Shown one piece after another: positions 1-9,753 of a DNA stretch of 64,000 nucleotides. Origin of the DNA: JACQFZ01 sp045810625 (GTDB lineage: Bacteria; Pseudomonadota; Gammaproteobacteria; Acidiferrobacterales; Sulfurifustaceae). A model generated the notes under the pieces. That model searched no databases, was not told where the DNA came from, and saw nothing but the letters and a program-made list of their open reading frames with translations. How positions within the stretch are numbered: the first letter of the stretch is position 1; the number at the start of each line of letters is the position of its first letter. The position numbers and the translations under genes were made by a program. Location of the stretch: assembly GCA_045810625.1 (NCBI GenBank), contig JBJMVQ010000041.1, positions 62,001 through 126,000 of the forward strand, in the 5' to 3' direction.

Positions 1-1560
1 CTGCAGCGTCTCGGCTTGATGGACAGAATTAACGCAGCCGGATTCGTGCGCAAGCCGTCGGCCACGTTCATTTGGGGTGCGGATGCTGCGCCTTGGACGT
101 TCTCGTTTGCGACGCCGTGTCCCGAGCCCTGGATATTCGATCACGCGATTCAAGCGCTGCGCGCCGAATTCGACGGTTTGTTACTCGATGCCGCGCGCGA
201 TGCGGGCGCGGACGTGCGCATGGGTCACAACATCGCAAAGATCGATCTCTCCGATGCCAGCCGCGTTTCGGTCGACTGGCGCACGCCGACCGATCACGGC
301 CGCCTGTCCGCCAGCTTTCTGGTCGACGCTTCGGGTCAGGCCGGGTTGATAGCGCGGGCGCACAAGCTGCGGCGCTACGACGAGTTTTATCGCAGCCTTG
401 CGGTATGGAACTATTTCAGAGCGACGCGGAAGTTCACGGGCGATTTGAACGGAACGACGTTCTCCATCACCTTTCGCGATGGTTGGATCTGGATGATACC
501 GTTGAAAGACGGTACATACTCGGTCGGCGCGGTCGTCGATATGGAAAGCCTGCCGCGACTCAAGGAGATCGGCGAGGACGCCTTTCTCCACGAGTGCCTC
601 GCCGCGGCCCCGGAGGTGAGCACGATCGTCGACATCGAACATCCGCAAAGTCATACGCGCATCATCCGCGAATGGTCGTACGACGCGGATAAGTTTTCCT
701 TCGGACGTGTGTTCATGTGCGGCGACGCCGCGTGCTTCACGGATCCGCTGTTCTCGCAGGGCGTGCATTTGGCAACCCAATCGGCGGTTTGCGCGGCGGC
801 GTCGATCGATTATCTATTGCGGCATCCCGAAAAGGAGGCGAGCGTACACGGCTGGTTCGACCGCTCGTATCGCGAGTCGTACTCGCAATACCACGAGTTT
901 CTGGCTTCGTTCTACAGCTACGCGTCGCGTCTTATGCCGGACTCGCCGTTCTGGTCGAAGCGGCGAATCGGCAATCTCGCCGACAAGCGCTTCGAAAATA
1001 AGCTTTGGTTTTCGTCGCTGACCGGCCAGACAACCAACACCGAAGAGGGCGATCTGATCGACGAGTTCGTGTCGCGCTCGGGAAACATGATCAGCATCGG
1101 TCAGCATCTGCGCAAGAACCTATCCGAGGATTTCACCGAAGCCGAGCTGGCGGGCGCGCGACTCAATTGGATCACGCAGCTGACGAAATCGCTCAACCGG
1201 ATCGTACGGCTGCACTGGCAAGGCGACGATGTACGCCTGTATGCGATATACAAAGTGGAGCCGCTCACGTTCAAGCTGCGCGAGTACTTCGTGGTCGGGA
1301 ACGAGAAAGGCGTCCGTATGCAGAAGTATCCGTTGAACGAGCAATACCGTTCGATCCTCGCGTCGCTCAATCAGGAGCCGATCGGCTACAAGGAGCTGAT
1401 TCGCCGCTTTAAACAGATCGAAGAGCGCGACATTTCTTCGCAAATCGTCGTCCGCCTCATGGAAGCGGGGCTGCTGCGCGGATACGACAAGAACGGCGCC
1501 CCGGTTTCGATTCAACGCCGACTACGGTTTGACGGCGTTGGGGCGGAGTATGAGGTATAG
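1..1560 (+). CDS. Flavin-dependent halogenase, 5' end outside the window
   Basis: The reading frame is open to the left edge, so the N-terminal FAD-binding GxGxxG segment is missing. The visible part carries the halogenase signature WxWxIP (GWIWMIP, from about base 481) and the FAD-contact motif GDAACFTDPLFSQGVHLA near base 719. Members of this family chlorinate or brominate an electron-rich ring or a carrier-bound substrate using FADH2 supplied by a separate reductase. The C-terminal region (about base 1270 onwards) is helical and resembles a winged-helix extension rather than the catalytic core. The gene precedes a hydrolase and an NRPS on the same strand, so it probably tailors that product. 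A non-halogenating FAD monooxygenase of the same fold is possible, but WxWxIP argues for a halogenase. Confidence 0.8.
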   Translation: MQRLGLMDRINAAGFVRKPSATFIWGADAAPWTFSFATPCPEPWIFDHAIQALRAEFDGLLLDAARDAGADVRMGHNIAKIDLSDASRVSVDWRTPTDHGRLSASFLVDASGQAGLIARAHKLRRYDEFYRSLAVWNYFRATRKFTGDLNGTTFSITFRDGWIWMIPLKDGTYSVGAVVDMESLPRLKEIGEDAFLHECLAAAPEVSTIVDIEHPQSHTRIIREWSYDADKFSFGRVFMCGDAACFTDPLFSQGVHLATQSAVCAAASIDYLLRHPEKEASVHGWFDRSYRESYSQYHEFLASFYSYASRLMPDSPFWSKRRIGNLADKRFENKLWFSSLTGQTTNTEEGDLIDEFVSRSGNMISIGQHLRKNLSEDFTEAELAGARLNWITQLTKSLNRIVRLHWQGDDVRLYAIYKVEPLTFKLREYFVVGNEKGVRMQKYPLNEQYRSILASLNQEPIGYKELIRRFKQIEERDISSQIVVRLMEAGLLRGYDKNGAPVSIQRRLRFDGVGAEYEV

Positions 1561-1647
1561 CGAGTTCGCAGCGGCAGGGAAGCCCGTGTTGCGGCAGGGA
1601 ACGCCCTCAACCCATGGCCGGTCACGGCCGTACCCGGAGGCTACGTG

Positions 1648-2190
1648 ATGACGCAACCTGTCGTGATAATCGTTCCCGGACTCGGCAACTCGGGTCCGGA
1701 GCACTGGCAATCGTATTGGGAATCGAGCTATCCGGGCGCGACGCGCGTCGTGCAAGACGACTGGGAGCGTCCCGAGTTGCAAGGCTGGGTCGCGCGGCTG
1801 CAGGACACGATCGAACGCGTGAAGGCGCCCGTGGTTCTGGTCGCACACAGTCTCGCTTGCAGCCTGGTCGGGCATTGGGCGGTACGCCACGGCCCGGGCC
1901 GAGTGCGTGCCGCGCTGCTGGTTTCGCCGGCCGATGTCGATTCGCCGGCGCATACGCCGGCCGAGGTGCGTGGCTTCGCGCCGATGCCGCTCGCCCGTTT
2001 GCGGTTCAACACGACAGTTATTGCAAGTGAAGACGACCCCTACGTGGATCTCGGGCGCGCCCGCGCGTTCGCGGCCGCGTGGGGAGCACAGTTTGTCTGT
2101 ATAGGGAAAGCAGGACATATCAACGCGCAGTCAGGATTAGGTCCATGGATGGAAGGTCAAGGGTATCTGCGGAAACTAATGGAAACATAA
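1648..2190 (+). CDS. RBBP9/YdeN-type alpha/beta hydrolase
   Basis: A 180-residue serine hydrolase of the small RBBP9/YdeN family. The family start GLGNSGPEHWQ, the nucleophile elbow AHSLAC and the late histidine in KAGHINAQSG are all visible. The ATG at 1648 follows a CGGAGG ribosome binding site by 7 bases; the GTG three bases earlier is less well spaced. The gene lies between the halogenase and the NRPS, and its last 46 bases overlap the likely NRPS start, so it is in the same transcription unit. It could hydrolyse an ester or amide in the peptide pathway or act as an editing esterase. The substrate cannot be read from the sequence. Confidence 0.75.
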   Translation: MTQPVVIIVPGLGNSGPEHWQSYWESSYPGATRVVQDDWERPELQGWVARLQDTIERVKAPVVLVAHSLACSLVGHWAVRHGPGRVRAALLVSPADVDSPAHTPAEVRGFAPMPLARLRFNTTVIASEDDPYVDLGRARAFAAAWGAQFVCIGKAGHINAQSGLGPWMEGQGYLRKLMET

Positions 2191-5100
2191 CCGTACCCGC
2201 ACATTCGGGCGCCGCCGACGCCTTGGCCGTCGCGCGGCGCCTAAGCGCAGCACACTACGAGCTCAACCTGGCGCAGCGCGATATTTACTTCGACTTGCCG
2301 CTGCAGAAGGAGACGCTGTACCACATCGGCGGGCGCATCGACGTCGACGGTCCGCTGGACGTGGTTTTGCTCGAACACGTCTACTGCCAACTGCTCATGG
2401 AGATTGATACGTTGCGCAGCGGCTTGACGGTGCAAGACCATGATCCGCGCATCGTGGTGCACCCAGAGCTGCGGTTGCGTCGTCCCATCCTCGTCGATTT
2501 CTCCGGTGAGCTGAACGTCGACGACGGCATCGATTCCTACATCGACGCGTTGTTCGCCGATCCGTTCGTGTTGGACGGCAGCGCGCCGCTGCATCGGTTT
2601 CAGGTGCTCCGTGCCGGCCCCGAGCGCCATGTTCTCGTTTTCAAATGCCATCACATCCTGCTCGACGGTCACGCCGGCTTGCTCCTCTATCGGCGCCTGA
2701 TCGATCGTTACAACAGTTTGCGCAACGGCGGCGAGCCGCCCGAATCGCCGACGACGGCACCGGTCTGGCAACTTTGCGATGACCGCGGCTATCTTGCGTC
2801 TGCGCGTGCGACCCTCGACGCGGCTTACTGGGCCGACCAATTCGCCACGCCTCCCGCGGGCGTGTACGAGCCGCTCGCGGCGGGGCGTCGTCGATCCGAA
2901 CGTCTCGAGCTGACGCTCGATCCGGCTGTATATGAACGTTTGAAGAACGTCGCGGCGATGCACCAGCTGTCCGCAGCCACGCTGCTGCTTGCCGCGTTGT
3001 ATCTGATGCTCGCGCGACATACCGGGCAGAAAGACATCTGTCTCGGCGTCCCCGTATTGAACCGGCCGTCCGCAGCGCTGCGCGAAGCGGCCGGCCTGTG
3101 TGTGAGGCTGCTGCCGATCCGGATGACGATCGAAAGCGAGGCGACCGTGCTCGTTTTCTGTCGCAGTTTGAATGCACGGCTGAAAGCCGCGTACCGCCAC
3201 AAGGCATACCCGCTCAGCCATATCGTCACTCAGTCAAAAGCGCTCGGCCGTCACGGCGGCCAGTTGTTCGACGTCGTGTTTTCCTTCGAACAGCACGACA
3301 TCGGTGTGCCTTTCGACGGCTGCCGTAACCGTTTGGTACCGCTTACGCGCGAAGGCGAAAAGTATCCGCTAACCGTGCACGTGCGTGATTTTGGCGGCGC
3401 GCAGCCGGTAGTCGTGCACGTCGACTACGAGGCGACGTTTTGGGGCGAATACGGAGTCGAATCGGTTGCGCGCCAGTACCTCCGCGGTATTGAGCGTCTG
3501 GCGAACGGGCTCGACAGCCCGATCATGGAGCTCGAATTCGATCACGCTATCTTCGATCGGGCGTTTCTCGACAGGTTTAACGCCAGGCGGCATGAGCTAC
3601 CGCCCGCGATCAATGTGGTGAGCTGGTTCGAGCAGCGCGTGCGCGAGCAACCGGATGCGATTGCGGTGATCGACGAGTCTCGGACGTGCACGTACGGCGA
3701 GCTCAATCGCCGCTCCAATCGTCTCGCGCATTACTTGCGGCGTCGATTTCTCGCGCGGGATTCCGAAGCCGTCGTGGGCGTCATGCTCGAGCGCTCGGAG
3801 CGCATGATGGTAAGCCTCCTCGCGATCGTAAAAGCGGGCGCCGCGTTCCTGCCGATCGACCGCTATTTTCCAGCGACGCGCATCGCGTTCCTGCTGCAGG
3901 ACAGCGAGGCGGTCGTCGTAATCAGCGATGCCCAGGCGCTCGCGCAGGCGGGGGTACCGCCGTGCGCGGTTTTGAACCTCGATGATATCGACGCGGATGT
4001 CGAGCGCGAGTCCTGCGAAAACCTTCAGCGGTTGTTGATGCCGCACCGCCTTGCGTACGTCATGTATACATCCGGCACCACCGGCAACCCCAAAGGTGTG
4101 CTGCTCGAGCACGGCGGTCTCGCCAATCGTCTCGCTTGGCAATGGCAGGCACTCGAATTGAGCGAGCGAGACGTGTTCGTGCAGAAGACGACGTACACCT
4201 TCGACGTTTCGGTGTGGGAGATCTTTATGCCCATCTGTTTCGGGGCGCGGCTGGTGTTGTGTCCCGAAGCGAGCGCGCACAATCCTGCGTCGCTAATGCG
4301 GCTCATCGCCGCAAACGGCGTGACGTGCCTGCACTTCGTGCCGAGCGTGCTGAACGTATTTCTTGCCGCAGTGACGCCGCAAAACCGCGTTCAGCTGCAG
4401 TCGCTGCGCTGGATCGTCACGAGCGGGGAAGCGCTTACGCCGGCGACGGTGGCGGCGGCATACGTGAAAATTCCATCGGCGCTCGTGATGAACCTCTACG
4501 GTCCGACGGAGGCGACGATCGACGTGAGCTATTTTCTCGCGCGACCCGGCGGGGACGTCGTTTACATCGGCGAGCCGGTTTGGAACACGACATTACACAT
4601 TCTCGATGAACGTCGGCGACCGGTTCCGGTGGGCAGCGTGGGCGAGCTCTATATCGGCGGTGTCCAGGTCGCGCGCGGCTACTTGAATCGCCCCGAGCTT
4701 ACCAGAGAGCGCTTCGTGTCCGATCCGTCGTCTCCCGACGGGCAGCTGTATCGAACCGGCGATCTCGCGCGGCTCAGTCGTAACGGGGAGATCGAGTACC
4801 TCGGGCGGATCGATAGCCAGGTGAAGATCGGCGGCGTACGTATCGAGCTCGACGAAATAACCAATCAATTACTTACGTTTCCGGGCGTGGAGGAGGCGAC
4901 GGTTCAAGCGCGCCGCATCGTCGTGCACGGCGATATGACGCTGGTCGCGTATTTTGTCTCGGAAACGCCGATCGAAGCGTCGCGGCTGCGCGCCTATCTC
5001 AACGCGCGCTTGCCGCGATACATGATGCCGTCGTTTTTCGTAAAGCTCGATCGCCTTCCGTTAAAGGTGAACGGCAAGATCGATGCGGCCGCGTTGCCGC

Positions 5101-6077
5101 TGCCCGAGCCCGATCGCGCGAGCGAAGCGGCTGTTGATGCCGCCGTGCCTCCGCAAACGACGACGGAAGCCGCGTTGCTCGAGATTTGGCGGGAGTTGCT
5201 GAACCGCGCGGCCACCGGGATCACGGATAACTTTTTCGCGATCGGCGGTCATTCGCTGCTCGCGATCCGGATGCTTCAGCGCATTCAGACGCGCTGGGGC
5301 GTGGAGCTATCCTTACGCGACATCTTTAACTACGCGACGGTGCGCGAACTCGCGGCGCTTATCGACCAGCCGACAGCGGCCGACGGCGTGTTGCTGCGTC
5401 TGATCGAACCGGCGCCCGGCGCACGCAGCCTTTTTTTCATACCGCCTGTGTCCGGCTCGGCCACGGTGTATCGCAATCTCGCACTCAAGCTGTTGCCCGA
5501 CTTCAACGGCTACGGCTTGCAGTACGACCACGCCATCGCCGAATCGATAACGGCGTTGGCAGGCGCGTTCGCGCACGAAGTCAACAGAATCCAACCGAAA
5601 GGCGCCTACGTGCTCATCGGCTATTCGATGGGCGCCAAGATCGCATTCGAGATGGCGAAGCGGATGGAACGCGAGGGAGCTCGCGCGACGCTGATTCTGC
5701 TCGACGGTAGTCCGGAGAACGATCCGGGCTTCGACATGGCGCGCGCGCGGGCGCGCGTCGACCGGGAGTTGGTCGGCCTGCTCGACGCCGGTCTGCTGAC
5801 GCCGGTGGGGGGCGACGTGCGCACGCGGCTGCGCGAGATCGTGTTGCGCAACATGCGCATCGACGCGGAGCATCGCGCGGACGGCATCGTCGACGCCGAT
5901 ATCATCGTGTTCCGGGCGCGCCGGAACCGGGCGGCGCGGACGATCGAAACCTGGGCGAATCACACCCGCGGCCAGTTCCATCTGTTGGATCTCGACTGCA
6001 ATCATTTTGAAATGCTGTCGCCTGGCTTCGAAGACGAATTGGCGAGGCAGCTACGACGGCTGCTCGGCAAGGAGTGA
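2145..6077 (+). CDS. Non-ribosomal peptide synthetase, C-A(Ser?)-PCP-TE
   Basis: A single-module termination synthetase of 1310 residues, the same size and order as EntF. The condensation domain has HHILLDG at residues 169-175. The adenylation domain has core A3 YTSGTTGNPKG from residue 641 and a conserved late lysine in LKVNGK. The carrier domain has GGHSLLA with the pantetheinyl serine at about 1037. The C-terminal thioesterase has GYSMG with serine at about 1161 and histidine at about 1287. Reading the ten specificity positions against GrsA and EntF gives D-V-W-H-V-S-L-I-D-K, which matches serine-type pockets (EntF: DVWHFSLVDK). I chose the ATG at 2145, with AGGA 8 bases before it, over an upstream start at 2079 that lies deep inside the preceding gene. 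The amino acid is inferred; the domains are seen directly. Confidence 0.93.
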   Translation: MDGRSRVSAETNGNITVPAHSGAADALAVARRLSAAHYELNLAQRDIYFDLPLQKETLYHIGGRIDVDGPLDVVLLEHVYCQLLMEIDTLRSGLTVQDHDPRIVVHPELRLRRPILVDFSGELNVDDGIDSYIDALFADPFVLDGSAPLHRFQVLRAGPERHVLVFKCHHILLDGHAGLLLYRRLIDRYNSLRNGGEPPESPTTAPVWQLCDDRGYLASARATLDAAYWADQFATPPAGVYEPLAAGRRRSERLELTLDPAVYERLKNVAAMHQLSAATLLLAALYLMLARHTGQKDICLGVPVLNRPSAALREAAGLCVRLLPIRMTIESEATVLVFCRSLNARLKAAYRHKAYPLSHIVTQSKALGRHGGQLFDVVFSFEQHDIGVPFDGCRNRLVPLTREGEKYPLTVHVRDFGGAQPVVVHVDYEATFWGEYGVESVARQYLRGIERLANGLDSPIMELEFDHAIFDRAFLDRFNARRHELPPAINVVSWFEQRVREQPDAIAVIDESRTCTYGELNRRSNRLAHYLRRRFLARDSEAVVGVMLERSERMMVSLLAIVKAGAAFLPIDRYFPATRIAFLLQDSEAVVVISDAQALAQAGVPPCAVLNLDDIDADVERESCENLQRLLMPHRLAYVMYTSGTTGNPKGVLLEHGGLANRLAWQWQALELSERDVFVQKTTYTFDVSVWEIFMPICFGARLVLCPEASAHNPASLMRLIAANGVTCLHFVPSVLNVFLAAVTPQNRVQLQSLRWIVTSGEALTPATVAAAYVKIPSALVMNLYGPTEATIDVSYFLARPGGDVVYIGEPVWNTTLHILDERRRPVPVGSVGELYIGGVQVARGYLNRPELTRERFVSDPSSPDGQLYRTGDLARLSRNGEIEYLGRIDSQVKIGGVRIELDEITNQLLTFPGVEEATVQARRIVVHGDMTLVAYFVSETPIEASRLRAYLNARLPRYMMPSFFVKLDRLPLKVNGKIDAAALPLPEPDRASEAAVDAAVPPQTTTEAALLEIWRELLNRAATGITDNFFAIGGHSLLAIRMLQRIQTRWGVELSLRDIFNYATVRELAALIDQPTAADGVLLRLIEPAPGARSLFFIPPVSGSATVYRNLALKLLPDFNGYGLQYDHAIAESITALAGAFAHEVNRIQPKGAYVLIGYSMGAKIAFEMAKRMEREGARATLILLDGSPENDPGFDMARARARVDRELVGLLDAGLLTPVGGDVRTRLREIVLRNMRIDAEHRADGIVDADIIVFRARRNRAARTIETWANHTRGQFHLLDLDCNHFEMLSPGFEDELARQLRRLLGKE

Positions 6078-6108
6078 TCTTATTAACCTGCGTTTTGGAG
6101 AGGACATC

Positions 6109-6417
6109 ATGGAAGATCAACTTTTTCGACTCATCACGCAAGCGCTAAAGGATGTCAATGAAACCCGCGAGACGCCGATCGACCTGAGCCGTGGCAAGGC
6201 GTTGGTGCTTTACGGCACCAACGGCGTGTTCGATTCCATGGGGCTCGTGAATTTTCTGTCGGCCGTCGAAGAGGCGATTGAGGACACATTGCAGCGGACG
6301 GTGTCGCTTACCTCCGAGAAAGCGGTGTCCCGGCGCGTCAGCCCGTTCAGCAGCGTGGCGGCGCTGATCGGCTTCATCGTGGAGGAACTCGGCGTCACCG
6401 AGTCGGAAGTGGCATGA
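6109..6417 (+). CDS. Stand-alone acyl/peptidyl carrier protein
   Basis: A 102-residue acidic helical protein with the carrier-protein core GVFDSMGLVNF; Ser43 in DSM is the expected phosphopantetheine site. The start at 6109 is preceded by GGAGAGG. It follows the NRPS stop by 31 bases and overlaps the next gene by ATGA, so the three are co-translated. A free carrier next to a complete C-A-PCP-TE module suggests that an extra acyl or aminoacyl unit is loaded in trans. That unit could be the donor for the NRPS condensation domain or the substrate of the halogenase. No partner ligase for it is visible in the window. Confidence 0.75.
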   Translation: MEDQLFRLITQALKDVNETRETPIDLSRGKALVLYGTNGVFDSMGLVNFLSAVEEAIEDTLQRTVSLTSEKAVSRRVSPFSSVAALIGFIVEELGVTESEVA

Positions 6418-7319
6418 GCGCGGTCGCCAGCGACACGAGCGCCGCGCCGATCGTGCGCAAGGCGCTCGCCGGCGATTTCGAGCAGGTCTATCGATTGTTG
6501 CGCGGCTCGCCGCTCAACTCGCGCGACCTGCCGCGCGAGAATCGGCTGCGCATGTTCGTCAAGCATTGGAACAGCGATGAGGATTACTTCGGTTACGTGC
6601 TCGAGAAGGACGGCGACATCGTGGGCTACATGGGCCTTATGTTCAGTCGTCGCAGGATTCGGGACCAGGAGTACAAGTTTTGCGAAGTGCATAGCTGGTA
6701 CGTGAAAGACGAATATCGAAACGAAAGCCTTCGATTGTTTTTCCCGGTCGTGGCCCTGAAGGGCTACGAGATCACGAATTTGACGCCGACGGAGGGCGTG
6801 GCGGACATTCAGAAGAAATTCGGTTTCTTCGATCTCGAGACGCACCTTCGAATCATCTACCCGGTGCCGTCGCCTGCAACCTTCAGAACGCGGTGTCGTA
6901 TCGAGTACGAACCGGCGCGCATCGAGCCGTTGCTGCGTGGACGAGACCAAGAAATTTTTCGCGATCACCGGCATCTCAACGTCCTGCACGTGCGCGTCGA
7001 GGACGAGCAGGCTCGCTCCTGCTACCTCATCGCCAAGGCGCTGCACCGGCGCTTCTACGAGCCGTACGGGCGGGTTTTCTACGTCGGCGATCTGGACGCG
7101 TTTCTCCGATTTCTGCCGGTACTGCGTGTGCGTCTTTGCTGGAAGCTGCGTGTGCGCTGTCTTGTAATGAACGACGCCATGCTGCGCGGCGTGAAGCCGC
7201 GCTTCTCATCGGTGACCGCCCGCGACGTTCCGTCGATCTACAAGTCCAAGCGACTCGCGAAGGACGATATCGATCATCTGTATTCGACCCCGTTGGTGCT
7301 TGACTATCACATGCAATAG
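6414..7319 (+). CDS. GNAT-like N-acyltransferase family protein
   Basis: A 301-residue protein whose N-terminal half reads like a GNAT fold: an opening IVRKALAGDFEQVYRLL strand-helix, then the core strand pair GYVLEKDGDIVGYMGL and a CoA-loop-like stretch near residues 110-135. The C-terminal half is unfamiliar and rich in arginine. It overlaps the carrier-protein gene by ATGA and closes the biosynthetic operon. A plausible role is acyl transfer from the carrier protein to the serine-derived peptide, or self-resistance by acetylation. The GNAT call rests on pattern only and catalytic residues cannot be assigned. Confidence 0.55.
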   Translation: MSAVASDTSAAPIVRKALAGDFEQVYRLLRGSPLNSRDLPRENRLRMFVKHWNSDEDYFGYVLEKDGDIVGYMGLMFSRRRIRDQEYKFCEVHSWYVKDEYRNESLRLFFPVVALKGYEITNLTPTEGVADIQKKFGFFDLETHLRIIYPVPSPATFRTRCRIEYEPARIEPLLRGRDQEIFRDHRHLNVLHVRVEDEQARSCYLIAKALHRRFYEPYGRVFYVGDLDAFLRFLPVLRVRLCWKLRVRCLVMNDAMLRGVKPRFSSVTARDVPSIYKSKRLAKDDIDHLYSTPLVLDYHMQ

Positions 7320-7461
7320 ACGTGGAGCGTAGCGGAGGTCTCGTTTCAGATCGTCGGTGCAAGTGTAGGGTGGAGCAATCGGCGACGAAGAGTCGTTGTT
7401 GTGACACAGTCGAGGCGATGCTGCCTTTGACCATGACGATGGTTCGGCCACAAAGCGAGTT

Positions 7462-8970
7462 ATGTCCAACCGGGCGGCGACCGTGAAGACTGCCCGGCGG
7501 ATACTTCGGCGCATAGCCGCGATGGCGCTGCTCGCGCTCGTTGTCGTCGTCGGTGTCAATACCGTCCGCCAGGAGTCGCGGCAACCGCAGGTCGCGGCAG
7601 TCGAGCCGCTCGCAATCGACGAACATGCTGCCGCCGAACGGCTCGCCGGCGGCGTGCAGATAATGACGATATCGCGCGACGATGCCCACCCCGCGGACGC
7701 CGGTGAGCTCCTCAAACTTCACGCTTACCTCGAGCGGCGCTATCCGCGAGCGCACGCGGCGCTCAAACGCGAGCGGATCGGTAACTACAGTTTGCTATAC
7801 ACTTGGCCCGGGACCGATGCCGGCGCGCGCGGCATCTTGCTGATGGCCCACCAGGACGTCGTGCCGATATCGCCCGGTACCGAGACGCAATGGCAGGCGC
7901 CGCCGTTCAGTGGTGAGATTCGCGACGGCTTTATTTGGGGACGCGGGACCTGGGACGACAAAGGCAATCTCTTCGCGATCCTCGAAGCCGTGGAACTGCT
8001 CGTGAATCACGATTTCCGGCCGACACGTACCGTCTACTTGGCGTTCGGGCACGACGAAGAGTTGGGCGGAATGCGGGGCACGCACGTGGTCGCCGCTGCG
8101 CTGCGGGCGCGTGGCGTCCGGCTCGCGTTCGTGCTCGATGAGGGCTTGCCGATTACCGAGGGCGTTTTTCCGGGGTTCGATAACTCGCTTGCGCTCATCG
8201 GCGTAGCGGAAAAGGGCTACGTCGACGTGGTCCTGAGCCTGACGACGGCATCGGGACATTCGTCGGTTCCGCCCGCGCGAACGGCGATCGGGCGAATGAG
8301 CGCGGCGCTCGCGCGTATCGAGCGCAACCCGGCGCCTGCGGCGATACGCGGGGCCACCCGCGAGATGTTCGAAACGCTCGCGCCGGAGTCGCATGTACTG
8401 AATCGCGTGCTCTTTTCCAATCTCTGGCTGTTTGCGCCGCTCATGAAAGGGGATCTGGAGCGCGGCGCGGCCACGAACGCGATGATCCGCAGTACCGTGG
8501 CGTTGACCGCGTTTCGGGCGGGCGACAAGGAAAACGTGTTGCCGGGGTACGCACAAGCGGTGGCAAATATAAGGTTGTTGCCCGGCGATTCGAAGGAACA
8601 GCTGCTCGAGCACCTCAAGCGTGAGATCGACGACGATGATATCGCCCTGACGGTAAAAGGCATCGTGTCGGACGCCTCCCGCGTTTCGCGCACCGACGTC
8701 CCATCCTACCGTGTGCTCGCGCGTACGGTTCGTCAAATTTTCCCCGATGCCATCGTGGCTCCAGGATTGCTCGTTGGCCGGACGGACTCGCGCCATATGG
8801 AAGAAATCGCCGACGAGATATACCGGTTTTCGCCCGTGCGCGCGCGGGTCGAAGACCTGCCTCGTTACCACGGGATCAACGAACGCATATCCATCGCCAA
8901 TTTCGCCGATATCATTCGGTTCAACTACCGCCTGATTCGCAACGCCGCCGGCGAGTCGCCGTCAGATTGA
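7462..8970 (+). CDS. M20 family metallopeptidase (PM20D1/carboxypeptidase S-like)
   Basis: A 502-residue enzyme with an N-terminal membrane segment at residues 14-33, so the catalytic part probably faces the periplasm. The di-zinc centre is complete: MAHQDVVP (His130), GRGTWDDKGN (bridging Asp165), HDEELGG (catalytic Glu199) and RTDSRHM (His445). The length and the YRFSPV segment match the PM20D1/CPS1 branch, which forms or hydrolyses N-acyl amino acids or dipeptides. A 142-base gap separates it from the peptide cluster, so a role in maturing or degrading that product is possible but unproven. Confidence 0.85.
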   Translation: MSNRAATVKTARRILRRIAAMALLALVVVVGVNTVRQESRQPQVAAVEPLAIDEHAAAERLAGGVQIMTISRDDAHPADAGELLKLHAYLERRYPRAHAALKRERIGNYSLLYTWPGTDAGARGILLMAHQDVVPISPGTETQWQAPPFSGEIRDGFIWGRGTWDDKGNLFAILEAVELLVNHDFRPTRTVYLAFGHDEELGGMRGTHVVAAALRARGVRLAFVLDEGLPITEGVFPGFDNSLALIGVAEKGYVDVVLSLTTASGHSSVPPARTAIGRMSAALARIERNPAPAAIRGATREMFETLAPESHVLNRVLFSNLWLFAPLMKGDLERGAATNAMIRSTVALTAFRAGDKENVLPGYAQAVANIRLLPGDSKEQLLEHLKREIDDDDIALTVKGIVSDASRVSRTDVPSYRVLARTVRQIFPDAIVAPGLLVGRTDSRHMEEIADEIYRFSPVRARVEDLPRYHGINERISIANFADIIRFNYRLIRNAAGESPSD

Positions 8971-9129
8971 TTGGGCAGTGCTTTCCCTGGCGGATGACGT
9001 CCTCCGCGCGCCGGAGCCCGTCCGACCGAGCCCCGGCCTTTAGGCGAACGCTTGTTTTTGCGGTAGATTAGCCGGGGCCGGCTCGCGACATCGTCAGCGC
9101 CGGGCAATCCAAACCGGAGAATTGGCTTG

Positions 9130-9711
9130 ATGGAAATGTCGAACACGCAGTCAGTTCCCGCTACGCGCGAACAAACATGGAAGGCGTTAAATGACCCCGA
9201 AGTTCTCAAAGCCTGTATCCCCGGCTGCGAAAGCATGGAGAAGGTTTCCGACGCCGAGTACAACGTGACGATGACGGCGCGCGTCGGACCGGTGAACGCG
9301 AAGTTCAAGGGCAAGATGCGGCTGGCCGATTTGAACCCGCCGACGTCGTACACGGTGTCGTTCGAAGGGCAGGGCGGCGCTGCCGGATTCGCCAAAGGCA
9401 ACGCCAAGGTGAATCTCACGCCCGACGGCACGGGCACGCGCGTCGGGTACACGGTGAGCGCGCAAGTTGGCGGCAAGCTCGCGCAGGTCGGCTCGCGTTT
9501 GATCGACGGCGCAGCAAAAAAAATCGCCGATGATTTCTTCGCGCGTTTCGCCGGTCAGCTCGGCGCGAAGCGGGAGACCGCGACCAGCAGCGCGAGCGGC
9601 GTGGCGCCGGGCAAGGGCAGTGTCAAACCCGGCGCGAGCGGGTACCGAGCGTGGTGGTGGGTCGCGGCGGCGGCCATCGCGGCCGTGATCATTTATTATT
9701 TCGCGCGCTGA
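9130..9711 (+). CDS. coxG: CoxG-like SRPBCC protein (carbon monoxide dehydrogenase subunit G family)
   Basis: A 193-residue protein with the CoxG/SRPBCC pattern: an N-terminal PATREQTWKALNDPEVLKACIPGC stretch (positions 9157-9228), a beta-rich lipid-pocket core and a C-terminal membrane anchor (WWW followed by a hydrophobic run to residue 190). CoxG anchors Mo-hydroxylases such as CO dehydrogenase to the inner membrane. It is followed by XdhC genes but no CoxSML or XdhAB subunits are present, so its usual client is missing here. ATG 9130 follows a CCGGAGA site; the TTG one codon earlier is less likely. Confidence 0.85.
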   Translation: MEMSNTQSVPATREQTWKALNDPEVLKACIPGCESMEKVSDAEYNVTMTARVGPVNAKFKGKMRLADLNPPTSYTVSFEGQGGAAGFAKGNAKVNLTPDGTGTRVGYTVSAQVGGKLAQVGSRLIDGAAKKIADDFFARFAGQLGAKRETATSSASGVAPGKGSVKPGASGYRAWWWVAAAAIAAVIIYYFAR

Positions 9712-9753
9712 CGTGATGTCGCGTGTGGTACATGCGCGCCGCAGGAGGTTGAG

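Noticed and set aside
2145..6077. Enterobactin-type siderophore synthesis for the EntF-like module
   Set aside because: No entABCDE, esterase Fes-like, siderophore receptor or Fur box is visible, and a halogenase is present instead; only the module architecture matches.
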